A stretch of DNA of 9,857 nt from an uncultured Alphaproteobacteria bacterium (GTDB lineage: Bacteria > Pseudomonadota > Alphaproteobacteria > Rickettsiales > UBA1997). Where the stretch lies: NCBI GenBank assembly GCA_903898475.1, contig CAIUFU010000118.1:1-9857 (forward strand). Reading direction: 5' to 3'. The position numbers were made by a program, and so were the translations under genes. This document shows, in pieces, positions 1 through 6,645 of this stretch (the stretch's first letter is position 1; each line of letters starts with the position of its first letter). A model generated the notes under the pieces. The model searched no databases and had not been told where the DNA came from. It saw only the letters and a program-made list of their open reading frames with translations.

Positions 1-636
1 CCGATCTGTATTGGCACCGACATTGGCAAAACATTTTTGGTCGAAAATCTTTGTCGTATTTTACCAAATGCAATGGCGATCAAGCCAATCGCCAGCGGCT
101 TTTGTGATGGTGATGAAAATAGCGACTCAGCAAAAATTTTAAGCGCTTTAGGTCAAAAAAATTCCCTCGAAAATATTAATGCAATTACGCCTTGGAGATT
201 TTCTGAGGCGCTTTCGCCGCATTTTGCCGCTGAAATTTCGGGTGCTAAAATTGACTTCGCAGAAGTTACAAATTTCTGTCAGCAAAAAATTCTTGAGGCA
301 AAAAACAGCGATCGATTTTTATTAATTGAAGCTGCGGGCGGCGTAATGACGCCAATTAACCATGAAAAAACTTTTTTAGATTTAGCTGCAGAATTAAAAA
401 TTCCGCTGCTTTTGGTTAGCGCCAATTATCTTGGCGCCATTAGCCACACGCTTTGCGCTGTTGAGGCATTAAAGGCGAGGGGAGTTAAGGTGGCAAAAAT
501 TATCGTCAATGAAACCCTGCCAACAAGTCAGCAATCAGAAATTTCACTGATTCCAACTCTGAAAAATTTTACCGCGCTTGAAGTTGTTTCGCTTAAAGAT
601 TTTTTGAGTTTGGCTGCAAAACTTTCTACAATTTAA
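1..636 (+). CDS. bioD: Dethiobiotin synthetase, 5' end cut by the window edge
   Basis: BioD makes dethiobiotin from 7,8-diaminopelargonate, CO2 and ATP in the cytoplasm, the penultimate step of biotin synthesis. Frame 1 is open from base 1, so the gene begins just outside the window; the P-loop lies at the very edge (GTDIGKT, bases 13-33), and in E. coli BioD this loop starts near residue 9, so only a few codons are probably missing. Further family motifs are KPIASG (the lysine/serine substrate-contact loop), LLIEAAGGVMTPI (equivalent of the E. coli VEGAGGW segment) and LGAISHTLCAVEALKARGV followed by IIVNE, a typical BioD stretch. About 211 residues are visible, near the family length. Odd points: the first P-loop position aligns with a cysteine (PICIGTD) where related proteins usually have glycine, and EAAGG replaces EGAGG. 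The other biotin genes could lie upstream; putP follows after 3 bases. Confidence 0.9.
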   Translation, partial: PICIGTDIGKTFLVENLCRILPNAMAIKPIASGFCDGDENSDSAKILSALGQKNSLENINAITPWRFSEALSPHFAAEISGAKIDFAEVTNFCQQKILEAKNSDRFLLIEAAGGVMTPINHEKTFLDLAAELKIPLLLVSANYLGAISHTLCAVEALKARGVKVAKIIVNETLPTSQQSEISLIPTLKNFTALEVVSLKDFLSLAAKLSTI

Positions 637-639
637 CTC

Positions 640-2115
640 ATGACCAACCTTCAAAGCAGCGGCTCGGGCCTATTCATCTTGATTCCTCTGGTGCTTTATT
701 TTGCTGGCCTTTTTTACCTCGGATTTTTGGGCTTTAAAAAAACCAAAACCTTTTCTGATTACGTTTTGGGAAGTCGCAAACTTGGCCCCCTAATTGGCGC
801 CATGAATGTTGGTGCGTCCGACATGAGCAGCTGGCTTTTAATGGGCTTGCCCGGAGTTTTTTATCTTTACGGCCTCAATCAAATTTGGATGATTTTTGGT
901 TTAATTTTGGGCTGCTACGCCAGCTGGAAAATCATTGCAGTGCGACTGCGTAAATACACCGAAATTGCCGGAGATTCGCTAACTCTTTCGTCATTCTTAG
1001 AAAATCGTTTTGCTGATAAAAGCGGCGTGCTTTCTGTCGTCACCTCGCTTGTAATCATTTTCTTTTTCACCATTTACATTGCGTCTGGATTTGTCGGCAG
1101 CGCCAAATTATTCGCCCAAGTTTTTGACATTTCTTACTTTCAATCTCTGGCAATTTCCTGCGTTTTAATAATTTCTTACGCGCTACTTGGCGGCTTTCTG
1201 GCAGTGAGTTGGGCTGATCTTTTTCAAGCAATGTTGATGCTTTGTGTGCTGCTATTTACTCCCATTTTTGCGGTGTATCTTTCGCCACTTTCGGCGGCTG
1301 ATTTCTTGCAAAAAACTCGCGAGATTTCACCAACTCACTTAATGCCTTTTCACAATTTAAAATTCGCCGAAATGCTCGGATTTTTCGCTTGGGGTTTAGG
1401 CTATTTCGGGCAACCACACATCATCTCAAAATACATGGCAATCAAGGACGCACGGCAAATTCCTTTGGCTCGAAAAATTTGTATTTACTGGATGAGTCTT
1501 TCAATGTTTGGTGCGGCACTGGTTGGCCTGCTGGGCTTTGTTTATTTTTTAGAAAATCCGCTGAAAGAACCTGAAACAGTATTTATTGCAATGACGTCAG
1601 AAATTTTTCACCCGCTGGTAATTGGCATTTTAATCGCAGCAATTTTGGCGGCAATAATGAGCACGCTGAACTCGCAAATAATTATTTGCTGCGGCTCTTT
1701 GAGCAAAGATTTTTACCAAAGATTTTTTCGCAAGAAAGCCGGTGAAAAAGAAATGCTTTTAGTGACCAGAAGCGCTGTGGTTTTGGTGGCGCTCGTCGCA
1801 CTTGCAATTGCGGCTGATGAAAATTCTAGCGTTTTGCAACTTGTGGCGCGCGCTTGGGCGGGACTCGGAGCTGCGATTGGCCCGGTAATTTTATTCGCAC
1901 TTTTTTGGCAAAAAACCACCAAAAAAGCGGCGCTCGTTGGCGTGATTTCAGGAGGAATTGGCGCGATTATTTTTAGCAAATTGCCATTTTTTTCTTACGA
2001 AATTTTGCCGGCATTTTTGCTGTCGTCTCTACTAATTTTTGTGGTGAGCTTGCTTGACAAAAAACAAATTCCCGCATCCGCCGCGTCAGATTTTATTAGG
2101 CTAAAAAACGAGTAA
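640..2115 (+). CDS. putP: Sodium/proline symporter, SSF family
   Basis: A 491-residue inner-membrane protein of the sodium:solute symporter family, most like PutP, which imports proline with Na+. Many hydrophobic helices run through the sequence, as expected for the roughly 13-helix SSF fold. PutP hallmarks are GASDMSSWLLMGLPG at residues 58-72 (Asp61 matches the essential Asp55 of E. coli PutP), WGLGYFGQPHIIS at 251-263, and ILAAIMSTLNSQ at 335-346, where Ser341 and Thr342 match the Na+-ligand pair Ser340/Thr341. The length is close to E. coli PutP (about 500). The ATG start lies 3 bases after the bioD stop, with no Shine-Dalgarno, which suggests co-transcription with bioD, although no functional link is obvious. 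Substrate specificity is inferred from family motifs only; another amino acid or carboxylate cannot be excluded. A perfect palindrome begins 5 bases after the stop. Confidence 0.9.
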   Translation: MTNLQSSGSGLFILIPLVLYFAGLFYLGFLGFKKTKTFSDYVLGSRKLGPLIGAMNVGASDMSSWLLMGLPGVFYLYGLNQIWMIFGLILGCYASWKIIAVRLRKYTEIAGDSLTLSSFLENRFADKSGVLSVVTSLVIIFFFTIYIASGFVGSAKLFAQVFDISYFQSLAISCVLIISYALLGGFLAVSWADLFQAMLMLCVLLFTPIFAVYLSPLSAADFLQKTREISPTHLMPFHNLKFAEMLGFFAWGLGYFGQPHIISKYMAIKDARQIPLARKICIYWMSLSMFGAALVGLLGFVYFLENPLKEPETVFIAMTSEIFHPLVIGILIAAILAAIMSTLNSQIIICCGSLSKDFYQRFFRKKAGEKEMLLVTRSAVVLVALVALAIAADENSSVLQLVARAWAGLGAAIGPVILFALFWQKTTKKAALVGVISGGIGAIIFSKLPFFSYEILPAFLLSSLLIFVVSLLDKKQIPASAASDFIRLKNE

Positions 2116-2120
2116 ATTTG

Positions 2121-2144
2121 AATTTTCTACAGCTGTAGAAAATT
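2121..2144. terminator. Perfect 24-bp palindrome between convergent genes, probable bidirectional terminator
   Basis: Bases 2121-2144 are identical to their own reverse complement; the core is CTACAGCTGTAG flanked by AATTTT and AAAATT. As RNA it would fold into a 10-bp stem closed by AGCU on either strand. It lies 5 bases past the putP stop and 26 bases past the yceI stop, the right place to end both convergent transcripts. The stem is AU-rich at its base and the following U-run is weak (GGCUUUU on plus, CAAAUUU on minus), so it is not a textbook intrinsic terminator. A dimeric-regulator site is an alternative reading. Confidence 0.5.
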
Positions 2145-2156
2145 GGCTTTTGACCA

Positions 2157-2187
2157 GCAAAATCAAGGGTCTAATTTTTGATTTTGC
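2157..2187 (-). repeat. Inverted repeat spanning the yceI stop codon
   Basis: GCAAAATCAA (2157-2166) and TTGATTTTGC (2178-2187) are exact 10-bp inverted copies with an 11-base loop that holds the yceI stop codon (2171-2173). On the yceI transcript this would be a hairpin at the end of the coding region, just before the larger palindrome. It may protect the 3' end or add to termination; the function is inferred only from position. Confidence 0.4.
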
Positions 2188-2860
2188 CAGTTTTCGCTGT
2201 TTTTGTCGGGTTGATTTTTTCGAATGGTTTTTCGGCTGGTTTGCTGAATTCAACTTCCAAAATAATTTCCACTTTGTCGCTGACGCCCATTTTGGAGCCC
2301 GCAGCTGGAATACCAAAAGCAATGCCAAAATCAGAACGATTCAGCGAGCCTTTTGCTGAAAAGCCAATTCTGGCGCCACTAGGATCCATCGGGTGTCCGG
2401 CGTAGCCGCCGTTGAAAGTTGCGCTCAAAATCAAAGGTTTTTTCACGCCGTGCAAACTGATTTCGCCAATAATGTCGGCGCTGTTTTTGCCGGTGATTTT
2501 GATTTCATTAGAGACAAATTTAATTTGCGAAAAATGCGCCACATTAAGCCAGTTCTTGTCTTGGAGCATATTGTTGAAGTTGAGTTTCTTGGTGTTTGGA
2601 AAATCAGTTTCCAAAGAAGTTGGATCAACAGTGGCAACAACCTTTGATTTTGTTGGATGCGCCGGATCAAAATCTAAAGTGGCGTCAAAGCGTTTGAAAC
2701 GCGCGGTGTAATTTGAAAAACCCAAATGATCGACACGAAAAATTAAACTGGCGTGAGTTTTGTCTAATTTGTAATTGCCTGCCGGAATGCCGTTAGAAGG
2801 GTGTTGCGACGAGCAGAAACTTAGTGCAAATAAAATACAAATAGCCGAGATTTTTTTCAT
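2171..2860 (-). CDS. yceI: YceI-family lipocalin-like polyisoprenoid-binding protein, exported
   Basis: A 229-residue exported protein. Residues 1-15 are a signal peptide (MKK, then a hydrophobic ICILFALSF core) ending at Cys16; LSFC resembles a lipoprotein box, but Phe just before the cysteine is unusual, so ordinary signal-peptidase cleavage is possible. Residues 28-205 form the YceI beta-barrel domain: it opens with GNYKLDKTHASLIFRVDHLG, continues with ATLDFDP, then HGVKKPLILSATF and LNRSDFGI, and ends at VEIILEVEF. Family members with known structure bind isoprenoid or other long amphipathic lipids in the periplasm; the ligand here is unknown. The start at 2860 is chosen over an in-frame ATG at 2881 because AAAGGA sits 6 bases ahead of it and the signal peptide begins there. 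A Lys/Pro/Thr-rich tail of 24 residues (206-229) extends past the usual domain end. The gene is convergent with putP and divergent from ygiD. Confidence 0.9.
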   Translation of the reverse strand: MKKISAICILFALSFCSSQHPSNGIPAGNYKLDKTHASLIFRVDHLGFSNYTARFKRFDATLDFDPAHPTKSKVVATVDPTSLETDFPNTKKLNFNNMLQDKNWLNVAHFSQIKFVSNEIKITGKNSADIIGEISLHGVKKPLILSATFNGGYAGHPMDPSGARIGFSAKGSLNRSDFGIAFGIPAAGSKMGVSDKVEIILEVEFSKPAEKPFEKINPTKTAKTGKIKN

Positions 2861-2940
2861 TGGAGTTCCTTTGTTAAACATTTTTTGGCAGTGAAATTTT
2901 GCTGCTTTTTACCCCGCCTTTTTTTTACAAAACAAGCCTG
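2861..2940. promoter_or_regulatory. Divergent yceI / ygiD intergenic region
   Basis: These 80 bases separate the divergent starts of yceI (2860) and the dioxygenase gene (2941), so promoters for both directions probably lie here or run into the neighbouring genes. The stretch is T-rich on the plus strand, including a run of eight T at about 2920-2927. I see no convincing -35/-10 pair and no clear operator, so the promoter assignment rests on gene layout alone. Confidence 0.3.
2867..2872 (-). promoter_or_regulatory. Shine-Dalgarno site for yceI
   Basis: Read on the minus strand, AAAGGA lies 6 bases before the ATG at 2860. It decides the yceI start in favour of the methionine that begins the signal peptide. 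It is the only clear Shine-Dalgarno sequence in front of any gene whose start lies in this window. Confidence 0.75.
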
Positions 2941-3708
2941 ATGCAACAGAAGTTATTACCAGCGATTTTTTTTGGTCACGGCTCTCCGATGAACGCGATT
3001 GAAAATAATCGCTACACTGCAGGTTGGATTTCGGCAGTAAAAAATATTGCCAAACCAAAAGCAATTTTAGTGATTTCGGCGCATTGGGAAACTTACGGCA
3101 GCAAGGTTACGAGCAATCAAAAACAAAAAACCATTCACGACTTTTACGGATTTCCACCAGCGCTTTTTAGTGTGAAATATGAACCAAAAGGCTCGCCAGA
3201 AGTTGCAAAACGCCTGCAAGAAATTGTGCCAGAAATTGAGCTTGATGAAACTTGGGGACTTGACCACGGCGCTTGGTCAGTTTTAGTTCACACTCATCCA
3301 GAGGCAGATGTGCCGGTGTTGCAGCTTAGCCTTGATAAAAATAAATCGCCGCAACAGCATTTTGAAATGGCAAAAAAATTACAAATTTTGCGCGGCGAAA
3401 ATGTTTTAATAATTGGTAGCGGCAATATTGTTCATAATTTGCGTTTGCTTGATTGGAGCAATAAAAAAAGCTTTCTGTGGGCTGAAAAATTTAATGCCTC
3501 AATTAAAAAAGCGATTTTGGAAAATGATTTTGAAAGTGTAGTTGAGTTTGAAAAATTCGCAGGTGTCAGAGAATCAGTGCCAAGTTTGGAACATTTTTTG
3601 CCACTGCTTTACATTTTAGCTTTGCAAAAAGATGGTGAAAAAGCGGCGATCTTTAATGACGAAATTGAGCTGGGATCAATTGCAATGACGAGCGTTGTCA
3701 TTGGCTAA
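2941..3708 (+). CDS. ygiD: DODA-type extradiol aromatic ring-opening dioxygenase (YgiD-like)
   Basis: A 255-residue cytoplasmic protein of the class III (LigB-like/DODA) extradiol dioxygenases, closest by motif to E. coli YgiD, which opens the ring of L-DOPA in vitro. Visible motifs are FFGHGSPMNAIE with His13, VISAHWE with His48, GLDHGAWSVL with His109, GSGNIVHNL with His165 and PSLEHFLPLLY with His218; the first, second and fourth correspond to the metal-binding histidines of this family. The length matches YgiD (about 260). I start at the ATG at 2941 because homologues begin just ahead of the GHGSP motif; a TTG 42 bases upstream would add an unsupported 14-residue extension. No Shine-Dalgarno is seen. 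The rhodanese gene follows after 25 AT-rich bases, so the two may share a transcript. The natural substrate is unknown; a catechol-type compound is the family expectation. Confidence 0.87.
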   Translation: MQQKLLPAIFFGHGSPMNAIENNRYTAGWISAVKNIAKPKAILVISAHWETYGSKVTSNQKQKTIHDFYGFPPALFSVKYEPKGSPEVAKRLQEIVPEIELDETWGLDHGAWSVLVHTHPEADVPVLQLSLDKNKSPQQHFEMAKKLQILRGENVLIIGSGNIVHNLRLLDWSNKKSFLWAEKFNASIKKAILENDFESVVEFEKFAGVRESVPSLEHFLPLLYILALQKDGEKAAIFNDEIELGSIAMTSVVIG

Positions 3709-3733
3709 TTAAATAAAATTTAAAACTAAAAAT

Positions 3734-4300
3734 ATGTCACATTACAAACTAATTGAAGCAAAGGATTTGGGGCAACTTGATCTAAAAAATAGCACTATTC
3801 TTGATGTTAGAAGCATGATCGAACATGCCGAGAAGCGTTTAAAAATGCCGCACCAACATGCGCCAATTGATGAACTTGACCCGGAACTTTTTTTGCAGCA
3901 ATGCGGTTTAGATAAAAATTCTCACATTTACATTTTGTGCGGAGGAGGTGGACGCGCGCGCCGAGCTGCTGATAAATTTTTTGAGTATCAAACTTGCGAC
4001 AATATTTTTGTCATTGAAGGCGGAATTCGTGCTTGTGAAGTACTTGGAATAGAAGTTGAAGGCTACGCTTCTCCAACTTTTTGCGAATCAATAAAAGTGC
4101 CGATTTCCCTTGAAAGACAAGTGCGTATTGCGGCTGGTGCCATCACTTTTATTGGTGCTTTTTTTGCCCTAGTTTTTAGTTCAGCATTTGCCCTGATTCC
4201 ACTTTTTGTTGGTGGTGGATTGATTTTTGCTGGTGTTACAAATTGGTGCGGAATGGCTATTTTATTAACTAAAGCTCCTTGGAATAAATTAAAAAAATAA
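3734..4300 (+). CDS. Rhodanese-domain protein with C-terminal two-helix membrane anchor (YgaP-like)
   Basis: A 188-residue membrane-anchored sulfurtransferase. Residues about 4-110 form a rhodanese domain: ILDVRSMIEHAEKRL (the usual D-V-R signature), then the active-site loop CGGGGRAR with catalytic Cys69 and Arg74, and VIEGGIRACEVLG, the normal end of the domain. Residues about 124-184 match the DUF2892/YgaP-type tail: ISLERQVRIAAGA, two hydrophobic helices (about 132-151 and 153-178) and CGMAILL with APWN. E. coli YgaP (174 residues) has the same two parts. The role would be to carry a sulfane sulfur on Cys69 as a persulfide at the inner face of the membrane. Its TAA overlaps the ATG of the persulfide dioxygenase gene (TAATG), indicating translational coupling and a shared pathway. 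The all-glycine interior of the active-site loop is uncommon. There is no Shine-Dalgarno; the leader is almost pure A/T. Confidence 0.88.
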   Translation: MSHYKLIEAKDLGQLDLKNSTILDVRSMIEHAEKRLKMPHQHAPIDELDPELFLQQCGLDKNSHIYILCGGGGRARRAADKFFEYQTCDNIFVIEGGIRACEVLGIEVEGYASPTFCESIKVPISLERQVRIAAGAITFIGAFFALVFSSAFALIPLFVGGGLIFAGVTNWCGMAILLTKAPWNKLKK

Positions 4301-5169
4301 TGACCAAAAATCCTGACGTAAAAAGTTTTTTTGACAGCGCAACTTCAACTTGGACCTACATTGTTTGGTGTGAAGCAAGCGCTAATCGCAGCTGCGCTGT
4401 AATTGATTCGGTTTTGGATTACGACATTAGTTCGGGAAAAGTCTCAACTATTTCTGCTGACTTGGTTGTGAATTTTATTCGCGAAAAAAATCTAAAGTTA
4501 GAATGGATTTTAGAAACTCACATTCACGCCGATCACTTAACTGCGGCAAGTTACCTAAAAGAAAAATTAGGTGGCAAAACCGGTGTCACGAATCGCATTG
4601 TTGCGGTGCTCGCAACTTGGGAAAAAATTTTAAATAATGCCGCGGACACACCTTTGACTGGCGAGCAGTTTGACCATCTTTTTGCTGACAACGAAGAATT
4701 TAAAATTGGCGAACTCAGCGCTAAAATAATTGCAACACCTGGTCACACACCGGCTGATACTAGCTTTTTAATCGGTGAGACAATTTTTGCCGGAGACGCT
4801 ATTTTTCTTCCAGACATTGGTAGTGGTCGCTGCGATTTTCCTGATGGCAGCGCTGAAGATTCTTTTAACTCGGTACAAAAACTTTTTGAATTTCCTGACT
4901 TTTACAAACTCTACATTGGTCACGATTACCCGCCAGTTGGTGTTCGCGAAGCTGAATGCGTTACAACGATCGGTGAGCAAAAATCCAAAAATATTCGCTT
5001 AAATAGCAGAGTTTCGAAAAAAGAATTTGTTGAGAAAAGAAGTAAAGACGATCTCGGTAAGCCAGTGCCAAAACTTTTATTTCCGTCTTTGCAGGTTAAT
5101 TTGCGCGCGGGGAAATTTGGGCGCCAGGAAAATGGCGCAAGCTACATTAAGATTCCGGTGAGCTTTTAG
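4300..5169 (+). CDS. Metallo-beta-lactamase-fold persulfide dioxygenase (ETHE1/Blh-like)
   Basis: A 289-residue cytoplasmic MBL-fold protein. The metal site is complete: THIHADH at residues 73-79, His149 in ATPGHTPADT, Asp166 in FAGDAIF and His208 in YIGHDYPP. DIGSGRCDFPDGSAEDS (172-188) matches the ETHE1/Blh signature (D-x-G-x-x-R-C-D-F), which separates persulfide dioxygenases from glyoxalase II and beta-lactamases. These iron enzymes oxidise glutathione persulfide or similar persulfides to sulfite with O2. The C-terminal stretch after residue 225 (IRLNSRVSKKEFVEKR, then LLFPSLQVNLRAG) is typical of the Blh branch. The ATG overlaps the rhodanese stop by one base, so the two are very likely one transcription unit for sulfide or persulfide detoxification. 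No BigR-type regulator or sulfide:quinone reductase gene is visible in the window. Confidence 0.88.
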   Translation: MTKNPDVKSFFDSATSTWTYIVWCEASANRSCAVIDSVLDYDISSGKVSTISADLVVNFIREKNLKLEWILETHIHADHLTAASYLKEKLGGKTGVTNRIVAVLATWEKILNNAADTPLTGEQFDHLFADNEEFKIGELSAKIIATPGHTPADTSFLIGETIFAGDAIFLPDIGSGRCDFPDGSAEDSFNSVQKLFEFPDFYKLYIGHDYPPVGVREAECVTTIGEQKSKNIRLNSRVSKKEFVEKRSKDDLGKPVPKLLFPSLQVNLRAGKFGRQENGASYIKIPVSF

Positions 5170-5353
5170 TTTCATCTTCGCATGAAGAAGAGGGTGGCAC
5201 TGAAGTTTTTTGGAACTTAAAAAAAATTTAAACCACCTAAGCCATTCACCTGTTGCTTTCAAACTTTCTCAAAATAACTTGCACGCCCATTCATTAGATC
5301 ACCACTTTGAAACGCTGTAATTCCCCACTCTCTCAACTTTTAATCAATCAAAT
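5170..5353. other. 184-bp spacer before nusA, probable terminator/promoter region
   Basis: No gene is seen here. Just after the dioxygenase stop are two short possible hairpins: TCTTC/GAAGA around 5175-5188 with a 4-base loop, and AAGTT/AACTT at 5203-5218 followed by an A-run rather than a T-run. GGTGG (5193-5197) could pair with CCACC (5233-5237) across the second. None makes a firm plus-strand terminator. The last 30 bases are pyrimidine-rich (CCCCACTCTCTCAACTTTT) and lack a Shine-Dalgarno. The nusA-infB promoter is likely in this spacer, but I cannot point to a good -35/-10 pair. Confidence 0.35.
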
Positions 5354-6643
5354 ATGGCAAGTAATTTAACTATCATGGGCAACAAGGAAATTTTGTTGGT
5401 TGCTGAAAATATCGCGCACGAAAAAGGTATCGCGCTTCATGAAATCATTGAGGCCATGGAAGAAGGCCTTAAGCTTGCTGCGAAGAAAAAATATGGTAGC
5501 CATTTGGATATTGAATGCCGCATCGATAAAAAATCGGGGCAGATCAAATTGTTCAATAAATTGCAAGTTGTTGAAGGCGACACTGAAGATTTTGACGTGC
5601 GCACACAAATTTCTTTGAAGCACGCCAAACTTGAAGACAAAAACGCCGAACTTGGCGATTCAGTGGTGCAAGAATTACCACCAATCGATTTGAACCGTGT
5701 AGTTGCGCAAGTTGCTAGAAACGAGATCATCCGCAAAGTAAAAGAAGCTGAGAAAAATAAAGAGTACAACGAATTCAAAGACCGTTTGGGCGATATCGTC
5801 AGCGCTTCGGTGAAAAAAGTTGGTTTGAAAAATATCGTAATGGAAGTTGATGGTTTTGAAGCTGTAATTCACGAAAGTGGTTTGATTCCAAGAGAATCTT
5901 TCCGCGTTGGTGACCGCATGCGTTGCTACATTGAAGACGTGCGTAAAGAACCACACGGCGCGCAAATTTTCTTGTCGCGTACTCACCCACAATTTTTGGT
6001 TAAACTTTTCGAACAAGAAGTTCCTGAACTTTACGACGGCAATATCGAAGTTAAAGCAGTGGCTCGTGACGCTGGTTCTCGTGCTAAAATTGCCATCTGG
6101 TCACGTCGTGACGATATCGATATTATCGGTTCATTCATTGGTATTCGCGGAAGTCGCGTTCAATCAGTTAGTGCTGAATTGCGCGGTGAAAAAATCGACA
6201 TCATGAAATGGTCACCAAATGTTGCTGAACTTGTAATCAGCGCTTTGACACCAGCAAAAGTTTCAAAAGTTGTGGTCGATGAAGAAAATGGTTTGATCGA
6301 AGTTGTAGTTGCTGAAGACCAGCTAAGCCTTGCAATTGGCCGTGGCGGACAAAATGTTAAACTCGCTTCAAAAATGGTCGGCTACAAAATCGACGTAATG
6401 ACTGACGAGCAAGAATCAGCTAGAAGAACAACAGAATTCAACCAAGCTTCTAAATTATTCGTCGAAACTCTCGACGTTGAAGACATGATTGCTAACCTTC
6501 TTGCTTCTGAAGGTTTCTTGAGTGTTGAAGATCTAGCTCAAGCTGAAATTTCTGAGATTGGATCAATTGAAGGATTTGATGAAGAAATTGCGCAAGAAAT
6601 TAAACGTCGCGCCGAAGAATATTTACAAAAAACTGCTTTCTAA
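5354..6643 (+). CDS. nusA: Transcription termination/antitermination factor NusA
   Basis: NusA binds RNA polymerase and nascent RNA and modulates pausing, termination and antitermination. Domains in order: N-terminal RNAP-binding domain (about 9-135), S1 domain (about 146-198; GDIVSASVKKVGLKNIVMEV), KH1 (about 211-288, loop GIRG at 263-266) and KH2 (about 289-357, QLSLAIGRGGQNVKLAS with GRGG at 329-332). The KH2 stretch is typical of alphaproteobacteria. One helical acidic-repeat-like domain follows (about 371-425; VEDMIANLLASEGFLSVEDLA), then the end. At 429 residues the protein is shorter than E. coli NusA (495, two acidic repeats), so the second repeat appears to be missing rather than the gene broken. 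The start at 5354 gives the 429 residues; ATG at 5378 (MGNKEILL) is an equally plausible start, and neither has a Shine-Dalgarno. rimP is not upstream; infB lies 71 bases downstream beyond a hairpin. Confidence 0.96.
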   Translation: MASNLTIMGNKEILLVAENIAHEKGIALHEIIEAMEEGLKLAAKKKYGSHLDIECRIDKKSGQIKLFNKLQVVEGDTEDFDVRTQISLKHAKLEDKNAELGDSVVQELPPIDLNRVVAQVARNEIIRKVKEAEKNKEYNEFKDRLGDIVSASVKKVGLKNIVMEVDGFEAVIHESGLIPRESFRVGDRMRCYIEDVRKEPHGAQIFLSRTHPQFLVKLFEQEVPELYDGNIEVKAVARDAGSRAKIAIWSRRDDIDIIGSFIGIRGSRVQSVSAELRGEKIDIMKWSPNVAELVISALTPAKVSKVVVDEENGLIEVVVAEDQLSLAIGRGGQNVKLASKMVGYKIDVMTDEQESARRTTEFNQASKLFVETLDVEDMIANLLASEGFLSVEDLAQAEISEIGSIEGFDEEIAQEIKRRAEEYLQKTAF

Positions 6644-6645
6644 AA

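Noticed and set aside
2150..2711. Several plus-strand open frames of 69-99 codons opposite yceI
   Set aside because: They overlap one another and the well-supported YceI coding region, with no start signals or recognisable motifs.
2861..2881. Upstream in-frame ATG for yceI at 2881
   Set aside because: The ATG at 2860 has AAAGGA at proper spacing and starts a clean MKK signal peptide; the longer form would place extra residues ahead of it and put the ribosome site inside the gene.
2899..2940. TTG-initiated 14-residue N-terminal extension of the YgiD-like protein
   Set aside because: Homologues begin close to the GHGSP motif, the extension shows no conserved feature, and an ATG at 2941 gives the normal length.
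5171..5240. Hairpins after the persulfide dioxygenase gene as an intrinsic terminator
   Set aside because: Stems are only 5 bp and are followed by A rather than T on the plus strand, so I describe the region without calling a terminator.
5437..5778. 113-codon open frame on the minus strand inside nusA
   Set aside because: It is fully antisense to the conserved N-terminal region of NusA, is Ser/Ala/Phe-rich in the way of shadow frames, and matches no family I recognise.
5675..6016. Second 113-codon minus-strand open frame inside nusA
   Set aside because: Antisense to the NusA N-terminal, S1 and early KH1 regions; Phe/Asn-rich low-information translation.
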